From assembly GCA_013824645.1 (NCBI GenBank), contig PNOF01000011.1, positions 1-55,409 of the forward strand: a stretch of DNA of 55,409 bases. The letters run 5' to 3'. The translations under genes were made by a program, and so were the position numbers. Position 1 is the first letter of the stretch. Each line of letters opens with the position of its first letter. This DNA is from Syntrophus sp. (in: bacteria). GTDB lineage: Bacteria > Desulfobacterota > Syntrophorhabdia > Syntrophorhabdales > Syntrophorhabdaceae. Shown piece after piece: positions 36,987-45,361 of this stretch. The notes below the pieces were generated by a model that saw nothing but the letters and a program-made list of their open reading frames with translations, searched no databases and was not told where the DNA came from.

Positions 36987-38003
36987 ATGTTCAAGGTTCA
37001 AGGTTCAAAGTTCAAGATCGTAAAACTCAAACCATGGGATAGAAGGGGCCTGTCAAGGTCTCTATACTTGAGGTTGTTATTTACGGCGGGCGTACTCTTG
37101 CTGCTGCTATGCCTGCCATTGACATTTCAAGTGACTATTGGTGTAGCCAACTTTGAACATCGAACTTTGAACATTGAACCGTTTTCATCTGCCCATGCGC
37201 TGGAAGTTCCCGTACTCAAGGGTTATGTCAATGACTATGCGAACATGATGTCACCGGAGGCGCGCTCAAAGATAGAGTCCACATTAAAAGCCTTTGAGCA
37301 AAGCGATTCAACACAGATTGTGGTCCTCACCGTACCGTCTCTTGAAGGAGAGGTACAGGAAGAGTTCTCTATGAAGGTTGCAGAGGCCTGGAAGATTGGG
37401 CAGAAGGGGAAAGACAATGGAGTCGTCCTTTTTGTAGCGGGCAAAGAGCGAAAGGTCCGTATCGAGGTTGGCCGTGGTCTTGAGGGAAAGCTCACAGATC
37501 TTGTCTCAGGACAGATTATTGATCTTATCATAAAGCCCCGGTTTGCAAAGGGCGATTTTGACGGCGGGTTTATTGCGGCAACGAGCGCCCTCATCGATGC
37601 CACACGGGGAGAATTCAAGGCTGAAGAAAAACGTGCTGTAACAAAGAAAGGACACGGTACACCGCTTCCGGTCCTCATTATATTCGGCGCCATTGCGCTC
37701 ATTGCACTCGGAAGGATCTCACGGGTCTTGGGCGGTGCAGCTGGCGCTGTTGGATTTCCCCTTATCGGACTTCTCCTGGGTTTCCCTCTTCTTACTATTA
37801 TTTTGATCGGTTTTCTTGGACTTGTCATGGGCATATTTCTCCCGCTCCTGTTTGGTGGTTTAGGTGGTGGTGGAGGGGGCTTCTGGTTCGGTGGTCTGGG
37901 TGGTGGAGGCGGTGGCTTCGGAGACAGTGGTGGTGATTCCGGGGGCTTTGACGGCGGTGGAGGCGGAGACTTTGGAGGCGGAGGGGCCTCGGGAGACTGG
38001 TAA
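36987..38003 (+). CDS. TPM-domain protein (YgcG type) with Gly-rich tail
   Basis: 338 aa. The N-terminus up to about residue 70 is odd: it begins MFKVQGSKFKIVKLKPWD and includes VANFEHRTLNIEPFSSAHA, both encoded by arms of a hairpin repeat, with the hydrophobic segment LLFTAGVLLLLLCLPLTF between. The TPM domain (about 72-200) has YVNDYANMMSPEARSKIEST, TQIVVLTVPSL and VRIEVGRGLEGKLTDLVSGQ. Two membrane helices (about 225-275) and a Gly-rich tail (GGGGGGF repeats, ending GGASGDW) follow. TPM proteins are membrane-anchored with phosphatase-like folds. The true start may lie further in, since the first codons are repeat-derived. Confidence 0.88.
   Translation: MFKVQGSKFKIVKLKPWDRRGLSRSLYLRLLFTAGVLLLLLCLPLTFQVTIGVANFEHRTLNIEPFSSAHALEVPVLKGYVNDYANMMSPEARSKIESTLKAFEQSDSTQIVVLTVPSLEGEVQEEFSMKVAEAWKIGQKGKDNGVVLFVAGKERKVRIEVGRGLEGKLTDLVSGQIIDLIIKPRFAKGDFDGGFIAATSALIDATRGEFKAEEKRAVTKKGHGTPLPVLIIFGAIALIALGRISRVLGGAAGAVGFPLIGLLLGFPLLTIILIGFLGLVMGIFLPLLFGGLGGGGGGFWFGGLGGGGGGFGDSGGDSGGFDGGGGGDFGGGGASGDW
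36988..37187. repeat. Inverted repeat arms inside the TPM coding region
   Basis: GTTCAAGGTTCAAGG (from 36991) with GTTCAAAGTTCAAG faces CTTTGAACATCGAAC and CTTTGAACATTGAAC (about 37152-37181): the two sides are near reverse complements built on a TTCAA/TTGAA heptamer. The stretch between encodes the hydrophobic N-terminal segment. It looks like a mobile hairpin element captured in frame. Confidence 0.6.
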
Positions 38004-38004
38004 T

Positions 38005-38655
38005 ATGGTTTACTCAAGGGCTGTAAATTTTTTCACGGAGTCTGAAAAAGCACGGATAAAAGAGGCGACAGTTCACGCCGAGTCGGGTACTATCGGTGAA
38101 ATCGCTGTCATGATCGTTGATAAAAGCAGTGAGTACCATGAAGCCGAGATCATCGGCGGGATAACTATCGGAAACTTTGCCGCCCTCCTTATCACGACCC
38201 TGTTTTTTCATGATTCCATTTGGTGGTATATCCCCATCACTTTCATCCTGTTCTTCCCGGCATGGTTTCTCTTTAAGAACCTTCATGCCCTTAAAATCCA
38301 TTGCATCGGGAACAAAAGAAAAGAAAAGGCAGTGAAGGAAAGGGCCCTTAAGGCATTTTATGAGAAAGGTCTCTATAAAACGAAACAAAATACCGGGGTG
38401 CTTTTTTTCATCTCCCTCCTGGAGCATAAAGTCTGGGTCCTTGCAGACATGGGAATCCATAAAAAAATCAAACAAACTACCCTCAATAAATTTACCCGTC
38501 ATGTCGCTCAGGGAATAAAGGAAGGCCGTGCCTGTGATGCTCTCGTTGATGCCATTGGTGAAGCCGGTAGACTACTGACGGAGCATTATCCTGTCCAGCC
38601 TGGTGATGTTGACGAATTGCCTGATGAGGTCTTATTCGAAGGCAAACCCGAATAA
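38005..38655 (+). CDS. TPM-domain membrane protein
   Basis: 216 aa from ATG 38005, one base after the previous stop. The longer open frame from 37864 only runs through the Gly-rich DNA of the preceding gene. A TPM domain (FTESEKARIKEATVHAESGT, IGEIAVMIVDKSSEYHEAEI) is split by two membrane helices (about 55-100: NFAALLITTLFF, WYIPITFILFFPAWFLF) before its second half (NTGVLFFISLLEHKVWVLAD, ACDALVDAIGEAGRLLTEHY). Function probably shared with LemA and the first TPM protein at the envelope. Confidence 0.88.
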   Translation: MVYSRAVNFFTESEKARIKEATVHAESGTIGEIAVMIVDKSSEYHEAEIIGGITIGNFAALLITTLFFHDSIWWYIPITFILFFPAWFLFKNLHALKIHCIGNKRKEKAVKERALKAFYEKGLYKTKQNTGVLFFISLLEHKVWVLADMGIHKKIKQTTLNKFTRHVAQGIKEGRACDALVDAIGEAGRLLTEHYPVQPGDVDELPDEVLFEGKPE

Positions 38656-38677
38656 AGCGAAAACAAATTGGAATTAA

Positions 38678-39862
38678 TTAAAACTGGCTGAAGAGGCTCC
38701 CGAAATGGATGCCATTAATAATGGTGTTTGTGTATTTCGCCCCGATGGATGTTCTTGCCTCTGTGAGGTCACTTGATTTGACGCCGTTTTCAATAGAGCA
38801 CCAGGCTTCCACATAGGCGGCAAGGTCATCGATAGTTTTGACCGCTTCGCCGTCGCGGGGATTGAAGACGTCATTATTGAATTCCCTCGATATTGTGTCC
38901 GAGTCCGTCTTGATTGTCTTGTTGTCTTTGGTAATGATAGTGCTGAATTCGTCCTCCGTAAACATTTGCATCTCATTATGCCACTCTGCCGGAATAAGAT
39001 TGAGGACTTCTTTCTCCATAAGCTCTTTTTCGTATGCCTTGATAAGTGAGTCAAGGCCTTCTATGGAACGTTTTACCGGGGAGATAATATCTCTCGTAAG
39101 CACCTCGGGAAGGTCATGAAAAAGACCGGTAAAGAAGTTATTGAAGCACCTTTTTGGAGATGCCTTGACATCAAGGGAAAAGAGGTATGAAAGGATTGCC
39201 ACAATGAGCATATGACCCAGAACGGATGTGCGGGGAATCATATTAATCTGGCTCCAGCGGTACTGGAACCTTAGCTGACCGCAGAGGTCGATAAAGTTCC
39301 GGTATTTTTCATAAAGGGCAAGCTGCTGGATGCCTGTTAAGTCGTAGTAGCGCTCCTGCTTTTGCTGGAGAAATTTCTTAATGGCGGGGATTTCGTACCC
39401 CTTCGGGTTTCCCCGTTCGATAATATCGAACTCCCATCGCGTGGCATAAAAATGGGCCGCATTGATAATCCGCTTGTTGATAGTATTGTCAGTGTTTGTA
39501 AAGTAATGTTGGAATCGTTCGGTGAAATCATTTCCCAGAGGAACGATAATGGGCTCCAGTTTTTTGAAGACCCATTTATTGAGTTCCGCGTATTTATTTT
39601 TGTCCTCTTTAATGCGATTGAATATCTGTGGTTTGAGGTCTGTGATGACGAGTCTTTCGAGGAATTCGAAAAGCCCCCCTTCAATGATTTCAAGCCAACT
39701 AAACCCTGCTGTCTGCTCTTCGAATTTACCGAGGAAATAGGCGATAGTCATTTTGTGGGCCTGCTTGTCGAGTTCTTTCAGCTCTACGGGCCGTATCTTG
39801 TCATTCCACCGCTGCATGGCGGCGGCATTGAAGATTTTCAGGATAAACGGTTTTCCAATCAT
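38678..39862 (-). CDS. HD-domain hydrolase family protein
   Basis: 394 aa. The metal-binding HD pattern is visible: GHMLIVAILSYLFSL near 217, FHDLPEVLTRDIISPVKRS near 250 (His-Asp), and a later Asp. This fits HD hydrolases of the YfbR/5'-nucleotidase-like group. The N-terminal 200 residues (ELDKQAHKMTIAYFLGKFEE) are helical and not familiar. Substrate unknown. Faces the TPM gene convergently (22 bp gap). Confidence 0.75.
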   Translation of the reverse strand: MIGKPFILKIFNAAAMQRWNDKIRPVELKELDKQAHKMTIAYFLGKFEEQTAGFSWLEIIEGGLFEFLERLVITDLKPQIFNRIKEDKNKYAELNKWVFKKLEPIIVPLGNDFTERFQHYFTNTDNTINKRIINAAHFYATRWEFDIIERGNPKGYEIPAIKKFLQQKQERYYDLTGIQQLALYEKYRNFIDLCGQLRFQYRWSQINMIPRTSVLGHMLIVAILSYLFSLDVKASPKRCFNNFFTGLFHDLPEVLTRDIISPVKRSIEGLDSLIKAYEKELMEKEVLNLIPAEWHNEMQMFTEDEFSTIITKDNKTIKTDSDTISREFNNDVFNPRDGEAVKTIDDLAAYVEAWCSIENGVKSSDLTEARTSIGAKYTNTIINGIHFGSLFSQF

Positions 39863-40040
39863 AGTGCTGCCTTGTCCTTAGTATTGACGTATCGCTTTCG
39901 ACGCTTTTTTCATCGGGTTTTTCGGGACCAATTGTCTCTATTTAGCATACTTGCAGTCCTTTAAGCAAAAGAAAACCAGCAGCATATACTTTTGTCGCCG
40001 CACGGATGTGTTTTTGCGCTACAGGTTTGCCCATGAGCAT

Positions 40041-41090
40041 CTATCCGGGGTCAAGGAGATTTAAGAGCACCTTTGTCTGGTAATGATATGAGTTAATGCC
40101 GGAACCATTGTATCTCCTCGCTGCGTAGGGCCAATCGCAGGGGATATTTTTCCGGATAGGTACCCTGAGATAGGAAGCCTTTTTGTAATAATCTGTCGGT
40201 GTGAATGTTATTTGTGAGCCTTCATAAACAGCGGTACCCTCTTTTATGTTTTTTTGGCCTGCCTTTGCGGCACATTCTTTGCAATTTTTCATATAGAGTG
40301 GATCATCGGCGGCATACATGCAAAGTCTGAGAGGAGTGTGACCAGCCTCTGCGATCCTGTCATCAGCCTGTGTGCCTGACGTTTGACCGTTGACGAAGTG
40401 GTCGAATTTTTCTTTCAGTTCCAGGGCCCCCTTCTGGATATTTTTTGTTACATCGAGCATAAAATCTTCCACTTCTTTCTGTGTGGGCGGATGGTGAAAG
40501 AGGGTGTACTGCCCGACTCCATAGCCGCGGGATGTAATGACATATTTTTCCGCTGCATTCGTATCGAGGCCTACCACAATGTATGTGTCATCATCATTTT
40601 TTTGAGGCTCATTGTAGTGCTTAAGGCCGCTCTCCTGCTTGAATATTGCCGTGAGGTACGGAGCAGGTACGAAAAGTGAGGACATATTCTTGATTGTGGC
40701 GATGACGAAGCTGTTTTCTTTTTTCGGGTTCTCTGTTTTGGGGAGAAGAGGGAGGCGGGAATCCTTGAGCATGTCGGACATGCATCCTGCAAGACTTTCA
40801 TCGACGATGCCCGTTATGGAAAGGACCCGCCCTTTATTGTAATCGATCATGCGGACCGGTGACAAGCCGTCATTAGCGAAGCTTTTGCCTGCGTTATGGA
40901 GGAGGTCGTATTGGAGGGCCATTACAGCAAGCTCTGTTCCTGCACCAAATTTGCCGTCGATGCAGTTTCTCAGATACCCGAGTCTCCTCAGATCTTGCTG
41001 GAGGTCTCTTATCTGATTATCTGTAGCGCCTGGTCCATTTTTCTGTATGCTCAAGCCCGGTTTATTATAGCTTAAAGATGTTAATGTCAT
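40041..41090 (-). CDS. Peptidoglycan-binding, lysozyme-like protein
   Basis: 349 aa, no clear signal peptide. A PG_binding_1 domain (about 25-60: QDLRRLGYLRNCIDGKFGAG, TELAVMALQ) is followed after about 80 residues by a lysozyme-like region: AIFKQESGLKHYN (catalytic Glu near 167) and SRGYGVGQYTLF (near 190), the 'ES ... G.GQ.T' pattern of lytic transglycosylases. C-terminal part has Cys NCKECAAKAG near 273. Likely a cell-wall lytic enzyme; a phage-type origin is possible. Confidence 0.7.
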   Translation of the reverse strand: MTLTSLSYNKPGLSIQKNGPGATDNQIRDLQQDLRRLGYLRNCIDGKFGAGTELAVMALQYDLLHNAGKSFANDGLSPVRMIDYNKGRVLSITGIVDESLAGCMSDMLKDSRLPLLPKTENPKKENSFVIATIKNMSSLFVPAPYLTAIFKQESGLKHYNEPQKNDDDTYIVVGLDTNAAEKYVITSRGYGVGQYTLFHHPPTQKEVEDFMLDVTKNIQKGALELKEKFDHFVNGQTSGTQADDRIAEAGHTPLRLCMYAADDPLYMKNCKECAAKAGQKNIKEGTAVYEGSQITFTPTDYYKKASYLRVPIRKNIPCDWPYAARRYNGSGINSYHYQTKVLLNLLDPG

Positions 41091-41410
41091 AAGGCCCCCC
41101 TCTGCTGTTATGATATTCTCTTAGATGTTTTGCCGGTGCTGTGCTATTCGCCGTATAGACATTAAATGTCAGAAACACGGAAAATCAGGATTATACGGCT
41201 AAAACTTCTCTGTTATGGAAAGACCACAGTTTCATTATGTTTCCCCCGAAGCTTTCTAATTTTTAAACAATTCTCTTCTGAATGCAAGAAAAAAATTGCC
41301 TTGTAAAAGAGTTTGATAGATATATCTGGTGCGTATGTATATAAGGCTGCCCGAAGGCAGCCTTATATAATTGTCAGTTATGATGTTTTTTAGATGAGCT
41401 CTGTAAGCCC
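41091..41410. other. Intergenic region with a strong terminator
   Basis: 320 bp; AT-rich with no gene. The only structure seen is the hairpin at 41338-41369. Confidence 0.5.
41338..41369 (-). terminator. Strong hairpin, terminator of the thiolase operon
   Basis: 14-bp perfect stem around a 4-base CGAA loop (GGCTGCC/GGCAGCC core, AT-rich outer pairs), 41 bp beyond the stop of the DUF35 gene on the minus strand. It is short of U's on both sides but is the best terminator in the window. Confidence 0.6.
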
Positions 41411-41824
41411 TTATGCCTTTGTTATCTCAAAGGAAATCTGGCCGTCATCATACTTGAGCGGGTTAATGGTCACATTCATCCCCACTGAAACATCTTCGGG
41501 CTTTATCCCTTTTGTGAGCCGTGCAAAAAGTTTTAAACCATCGCCGAAGTCGACAACGCCCATTGTATAGGGTGGGTCGGCTTCAAAGCCGAAGGGTGCA
41601 TAATATGCAGTTGTAAAGGTTTCCAGTTTGCCCTTGTTAGGCATTGCAAACCAGTCCATCTCATTTGATAAACATGCAGAACAGTCTGCACGCGGCGGAA
41701 AAAATTTTGCGCCGCACTTCTTGCATACCGTGCCTTCAATCTTTCCTTCTCCCAGCAAATCAACAAACTTTGCTGTCTTTGTCACTGCTGTAAAGCTTTT
41801 TCTTCCGAATTTATCAAAACCCAT
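41411..41824 (-). CDS. OB-fold (DUF35) partner of thiolase
   Basis: 137 aa from ATG 41824 (GGAGGTG 7 bases upstream). A longer frame to 41878 only overlaps the thiolase gene. Rubredoxin-like zinc ribbon (CKKCGAKFFPPRADCSAC, about 39-56) followed by an OB fold (GKLETFTTAYYAPFGFEADP, TMGVVDFGDGLKLFARL). Such proteins form a complex with the adjacent thiolase, clamping acyl-CoA, in archaea and anaerobic bacteria. The upstream thiolase gene ends 4 bp before this start. Confidence 0.9.
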   Translation of the reverse strand: MGFDKFGRKSFTAVTKTAKFVDLLGEGKIEGTVCKKCGAKFFPPRADCSACLSNEMDWFAMPNKGKLETFTTAYYAPFGFEADPPYTMGVVDFGDGLKLFARLTKGIKPEDVSVGMNVTINPLKYDDGQISFEITKA

Positions 41825-41828
41825 TTTG

Positions 41829-43010
41829 TCACCTCCCAAAGATTGTAACGTTGCCGTAAAGTCCAACGCCGCCCACATTGTGAACTAAGCCGATATCCGG
41901 GTCACCGGGCACCTGCATCGGGCCGGCTTCATTACGGAGCTGAAGGACGATTGTACGCATCTGCGATCCGCCTGTTGCGCCAATTGGGTGCCCTTTGGAG
42001 AGAAGACCTCCATCGACGTTGACCGGAATCCGGCCTTCCTTGTATGTAGCTTTTTCGCGGATAAGCTGTTTGCCGTCGCCCATTGGTGCAAATCCAAGGC
42101 CTTCATATGCCATAATCTCGGCAATGGTAAAGCAGTCATGTACTTCGGCCACTCTAATATCTTTTGCCGTCAGGCCGGACATCTTGTAAGCCTGTGCCGC
42201 AGCCCCGTAGCCGACGCTGAGACCTTTTGCGAAGTCGGGTCTTGCCGCCATGTTGACTGCCTCGGAAGCGGCGCCTATACCAAGGATCCATACAGGTTTC
42301 TTTGAAAATGCCTTTGCTTTTTCCGCGTTTGCCAGAATTATACAGGAACTTCCGTCTGCATTTGCGCAGGCATCACCGACTCTCAGCGGCCATGCAACGG
42401 CGCCTGCCATTTTGGCATCAGGATTGCTGGGGTCGAAATCTGCAGCTTTGATACCCTTACGATAAACGGCCCTTTCGTTGGTCTGGCCATAGGTGGCGGA
42501 TTTCAATCTTACATTCATAAGATCTTCATGAGTCAACCCATTCTTTGCCATGTAGGCCTGTGCGTAGAGCGCATAATAAGCTGGCATCATGGTGCCGAAA
42601 GGAGCTTCCCACTGAATGTCTGCGCCTCGTCCCATTCTTTCCTGGGATTCGGCTGAGGTAATCTCTGACATCTTCTGGAACCCGCAGACAACAACAACAT
42701 CATGGAGACCTGCCTTAATCATGCTGTAAGCTACTCTCACCCCGCTGCTGCTTGCGGAACAGACTGACTCAACATAAAGGGTTGGCTGAGGTATAAGCCC
42801 CAGATACTCGGCAAGAACACCGGCTGGAGACCGCTGCTTGTCATATTCCGGTGCAGAACAGAATATTGAAGCACCAACGTCTTTCGCGGCAATCCCGGCA
42901 TCCTGCATGGCTTCCCTGAAAGCCTCGAAGGCAAGTTCTCTGATCGAGCCTGCATAGCCTCGAACGAACGAACTCTGGCCCACACCGATAACTGCTACAT
43001 CTTTTGCCAT
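41829..43010 (-). CDS. Thiolase-family acyl-CoA acyltransferase
   Basis: 393 aa from ATG 43010 (AGGAGG 6 bases upstream). Non-classical (SCP2-type) thiolase: nucleophile region ESVCSASSSG near 88 (Cys), HDCFTIAEIMAYEGLGFAPM, and GGLLSKGHPIGATGGSQM with the catalytic His. It condenses or cleaves acyl-CoA with CoA; with its DUF35 partner it may serve acetoacetyl-CoA or aromatic/fatty acid metabolism. Direction and substrate cannot be told from sequence. Confidence 0.9.
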   Translation of the reverse strand: MAKDVAVIGVGQSSFVRGYAGSIRELAFEAFREAMQDAGIAAKDVGASIFCSAPEYDKQRSPAGVLAEYLGLIPQPTLYVESVCSASSSGVRVAYSMIKAGLHDVVVVCGFQKMSEITSAESQERMGRGADIQWEAPFGTMMPAYYALYAQAYMAKNGLTHEDLMNVRLKSATYGQTNERAVYRKGIKAADFDPSNPDAKMAGAVAWPLRVGDACANADGSSCIILANAEKAKAFSKKPVWILGIGAASEAVNMAARPDFAKGLSVGYGAAAQAYKMSGLTAKDIRVAEVHDCFTIAEIMAYEGLGFAPMGDGKQLIREKATYKEGRIPVNVDGGLLSKGHPIGATGGSQMRTIVLQLRNEAGPMQVPGDPDIGLVHNVGGVGLYGNVTIFGR

Positions 43011-43024
43011 AAATTCCTCCTTCA

Positions 43025-44032
43025 CTATTTTTTTGTGGTCTTCGTTCTCTGGTACATCGTTACATATTTGTTATGTTCATTCATATCTCTTGAGAAGACA
43101 TGCGTACCGTCATTTCTGGATACAAAGTAAAGATAGTCGACAGGCGCCGGATTGAGGGCAGCTTCAATGGAACCCGTATCGGGATTGCATATGGGTCCTT
43201 TGGGAAAACCTTTAAATGTATACGTATTGTAGGGCGTGTAGGTAATGAGATCTGTTTTTGTTATGGGACGATGGAATGCCCGTGTTCCATATATTATGGT
43301 AGGGTCGCAGTCAAAGGGCATCCCTTTTAAGAGCCTGTTATGAAAGACCGCCGATATGAGAGGTTTTTCAGTACCCACTTTAGCCTCTTTTTCTATCATT
43401 GAGGCCAGGGCAAGGGTTTTATTAACATCAAGCTTCAGTTCGGCCATTTTCTTTTTAATGTCTTCTCTCTCGAAATATTTTATTCTCCGCTGGGTAATCT
43501 TTTCAATAAAAGTGTCCGGTTTGGTTTCTTTACTGTAGTAGTAGGTATCGGGCGCGAGGTAACCCTCGAGCGAATCGGACATGATGCCGGCATTTCTCAA
43601 AAATTGCTGGTCCTTTGTGAGACGAAGAAACTCATCCCTTTCCATGATTCTATTTTCTGCAATGGTATCGGCAATAGTATAAATATTGTGACCTTCGACG
43701 ATCTTGAGGGCATAGATATTCCTTATACCACGCCCCATCATTCTGGCAATCTCCAGTGTAGACATGTTTTTTCTCAATTCATATTCACCTGCCATCAACT
43801 TTCCCCGATATAAAAGGGAGCTGAGAACGAAAAGGTTTGATGAATAGATAAGGCCTTCTTTTTTCAACATATCGGCTATATTGTAGAGACTTGTTCCGTT
43901 TTTCACAATAATAAAAATAGGAAAACTGCTGGTATCTCTGGGAATGCTTGCAAAGATAAGGGTTTGCAAAATGAGAAAGATAAAGACAGCAACGGTAATG
44001 ATCTTTCTGTTGTTCTTATCTTTTCTGGGCAT
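43025..44032 (-). CDS. mltG: Endolytic transglycosylase MltG
   Basis: 335 aa from ATG 44032 (AAGGA 8 bases upstream; the longer frame to 44071 runs inside ruvX). One N-terminal membrane helix (about 10-28, ITVAVFIFLILQTLIFA), then the LysM-like region and YceG catalytic domain: NKTLALASMIEKEAK carries the catalytic Glu (SxxEKE), FHNRLLKGMPFDCDPTIIYG and YNTYTFKGFPKGPICNPD follow. It cuts new glycan strands at the inner membrane. Overlaps ruvX by 17 bp. Confidence 0.93.
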   Translation of the reverse strand: MPRKDKNNRKIITVAVFIFLILQTLIFASIPRDTSSFPIFIIVKNGTSLYNIADMLKKEGLIYSSNLFVLSSLLYRGKLMAGEYELRKNMSTLEIARMMGRGIRNIYALKIVEGHNIYTIADTIAENRIMERDEFLRLTKDQQFLRNAGIMSDSLEGYLAPDTYYYSKETKPDTFIEKITQRRIKYFEREDIKKKMAELKLDVNKTLALASMIEKEAKVGTEKPLISAVFHNRLLKGMPFDCDPTIIYGTRAFHRPITKTDLITYTPYNTYTFKGFPKGPICNPDTGSIEAALNPAPVDYLYFVSRNDGTHVFSRDMNEHNKYVTMYQRTKTTKK

Positions 44033-44429
44033 CGAGGTATCCTTGGAGTATAATCTGAGATGCCATAACATCCAGAAATGGCCTTCTTTTTTTGTGGGTA
44101 ACTTCCGCCATGTCGAAAATTCTGTGGGCTTCGTTGGTGCTGAATCTCTCGTCCCAGTACGTTACGGGCACGGAGATCGCTTTCTTTATCTCTTCGGCGA
44201 AACCCATGACCTCCTGTGCCTTTTTACCCAGTGAACCGTTTAAATCTTTGGGAAGGCCGATCACTATCTCGCCTACTTCATGTTCTGCCACAATCTGCTT
44301 AAATTCGTTCATGTCGCTTTTTATAGAATTGCGCCTGTATACCTTGAGGCCCTGGGCAATACAATGGGTGGGATCCGAGAGAGAGATCCCGATCTTTTTG
44401 TCTCCAACATCAAGGCAGAGTATACGCAT
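44016..44429 (-). CDS. ruvX: Holliday-junction resolvase-like protein RuvX/YqgF
   Basis: 137 aa from ATG 44429, giving the canonical MRILCLDVGDKKIGISLSDP. Conserved VIGLPKDLNGSLGKKAQ, YWDERFSTNEAHRIF and the final D (LDVMASQIILQGYLD) of the RNase H-like fold are present. In E. coli it acts as a pre-16S rRNA 5'-end nuclease. Overlap with mltG is the usual neighbour order. Confidence 0.92.
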   Translation of the reverse strand: MRILCLDVGDKKIGISLSDPTHCIAQGLKVYRRNSIKSDMNEFKQIVAEHEVGEIVIGLPKDLNGSLGKKAQEVMGFAEEIKKAISVPVTYWDERFSTNEAHRIFDMAEVTHKKRRPFLDVMASQIILQGYLDAQKR

Positions 44430-44629
44430 TACGTTATTATAAACATATTTAGTTTCAAGTACAAAAGAAAACATAAAGGCAATCAATCATATTGTGACTT
44501 TATCCTGACTGACGATACCGGAAAATAATGAATCCCAGGATATTTCTGTGTGCCGTAATATTCATTAATAGAAAAGCTCGAAAAGGACCCTGCACAAGGG
44601 GGGGGGTAGATTTTTACAGAAAATCATCA

Positions 44630-44661
44630 TTGACATTAGTAGCGCATAGCGTTACCATAAT
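44630..44661 (+). promoter_or_regulatory. Promoter/operator of the higBA pair
   Basis: TTGACA (44630-44635) with CATAAT (44656-44661, long spacer) or TACCAT (44653-44658, 17-base spacer). A near-palindrome GTAGCGC-ATA-GCGTTAC (44639-44655) lies between the two boxes, fitting autorepression by the antitoxin. Transcription would start at or beside the GTG start codon. Confidence 0.5.
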
Positions 44662-44663
44662 GT

Positions 44664-44945
44664 GTGATTAAATCCTTTAGAGACGAGGAAACTGCGAAAA
44701 TATGGAACCAGGAACAATCAAGAAGAATACCCAAGAGTATTCAGCAAGTTGCTCTGCGGAAATTAATTATGGTGAATCGTTCTCAAGGCATAAAGGACTT
44801 GAAAGTTCCTCCGGGGAATCGATTGGAGAAACTTAAAGGAAATCGTAGAGGTAAATATAGTATCAGGATCAATGACCAATGGCGGATATGTTTCACCTGG
44901 AGAGATTCTGATGCCTTCGACGTTACGATAGTAGATTACCATTAA
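44664..44945 (+). CDS. higB: HigB-type RelE-family toxin
   Basis: 93 aa, GTG start without RBS at the predicted transcription start. MIKSFRDEETAKIW is the canonical HigB beginning, followed by RIPKSIQQVALRKLIMV, NRLEKLKGNRRGKYSIRIND and WRICFTWRDSDAFDVTIVDY. HigB toxins cleave mRNA on the ribosome. The antitoxin gene starts 10 bp after. Confidence 0.92.
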   Translation: MIKSFRDEETAKIWNQEQSRRIPKSIQQVALRKLIMVNRSQGIKDLKVPPGNRLEKLKGNRRGKYSIRINDQWRICFTWRDSDAFDVTIVDYH

Positions 44946-44955
44946 GGAGATATAT

Positions 44956-45258
44956 ATGGCAAAGCTCGAAAACATACACCCGGGAGAAATATTACTGGAA
45001 GAATTTTTGATACCTTTAGGTATAAGTTCCTATAGGCTCGCAAAAGAAACGCACATTCCCATAACTCGTGTTTTAGAAATTGTTAAAAAACGAAGGAAGA
45101 TAACAACTGATACAGCATTAAGGTTTTCTGCTTTTTTTGGTAACTCAGCTGAATTCTGGATAGGAATTCAGACCGAATATGAATTAAGAGAAGAAAAAGA
45201 GAAATTGTCTGCAGAGATTGGAAAAATACATAGATATATGAAAGCCGTGGGTGTTTGA
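44956..45258 (+). CDS. higA: HigA-type antitoxin (XRE family)
   Basis: 100 aa. HigA signature HPGEILLEEFLIPLGISSYR, helix-turn-helix LAKETHIPITRVLEIVKK and TTDTALRFSAFFGNSAEFWI. It neutralises HigB and is expected to repress the pair through the palindrome upstream. AAGGAG RBS. Confidence 0.93.
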   Translation: MAKLENIHPGEILLEEFLIPLGISSYRLAKETHIPITRVLEIVKKRRKITTDTALRFSAFFGNSAEFWIGIQTEYELREEKEKLSAEIGKIHRYMKAVGV

Positions 45259-45361
45259 TGATTATAGGAAATGGGAAAGAGCTTTGAGCAACGGCTTAAC
45301 ATGAGTCGGTGGACAAGCCTCCTCCCAGGTTAAGCCAAGGTTAGATTGGAGATGGACAATT

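Noticed and set aside
37235-38017. 260-residue Pro-rich open frame on the minus strand
   Set aside because: It is the complement of the Gly-rich tail of the TPM gene; poly-Pro is what antisense Gly codons give, and there is no RBS.
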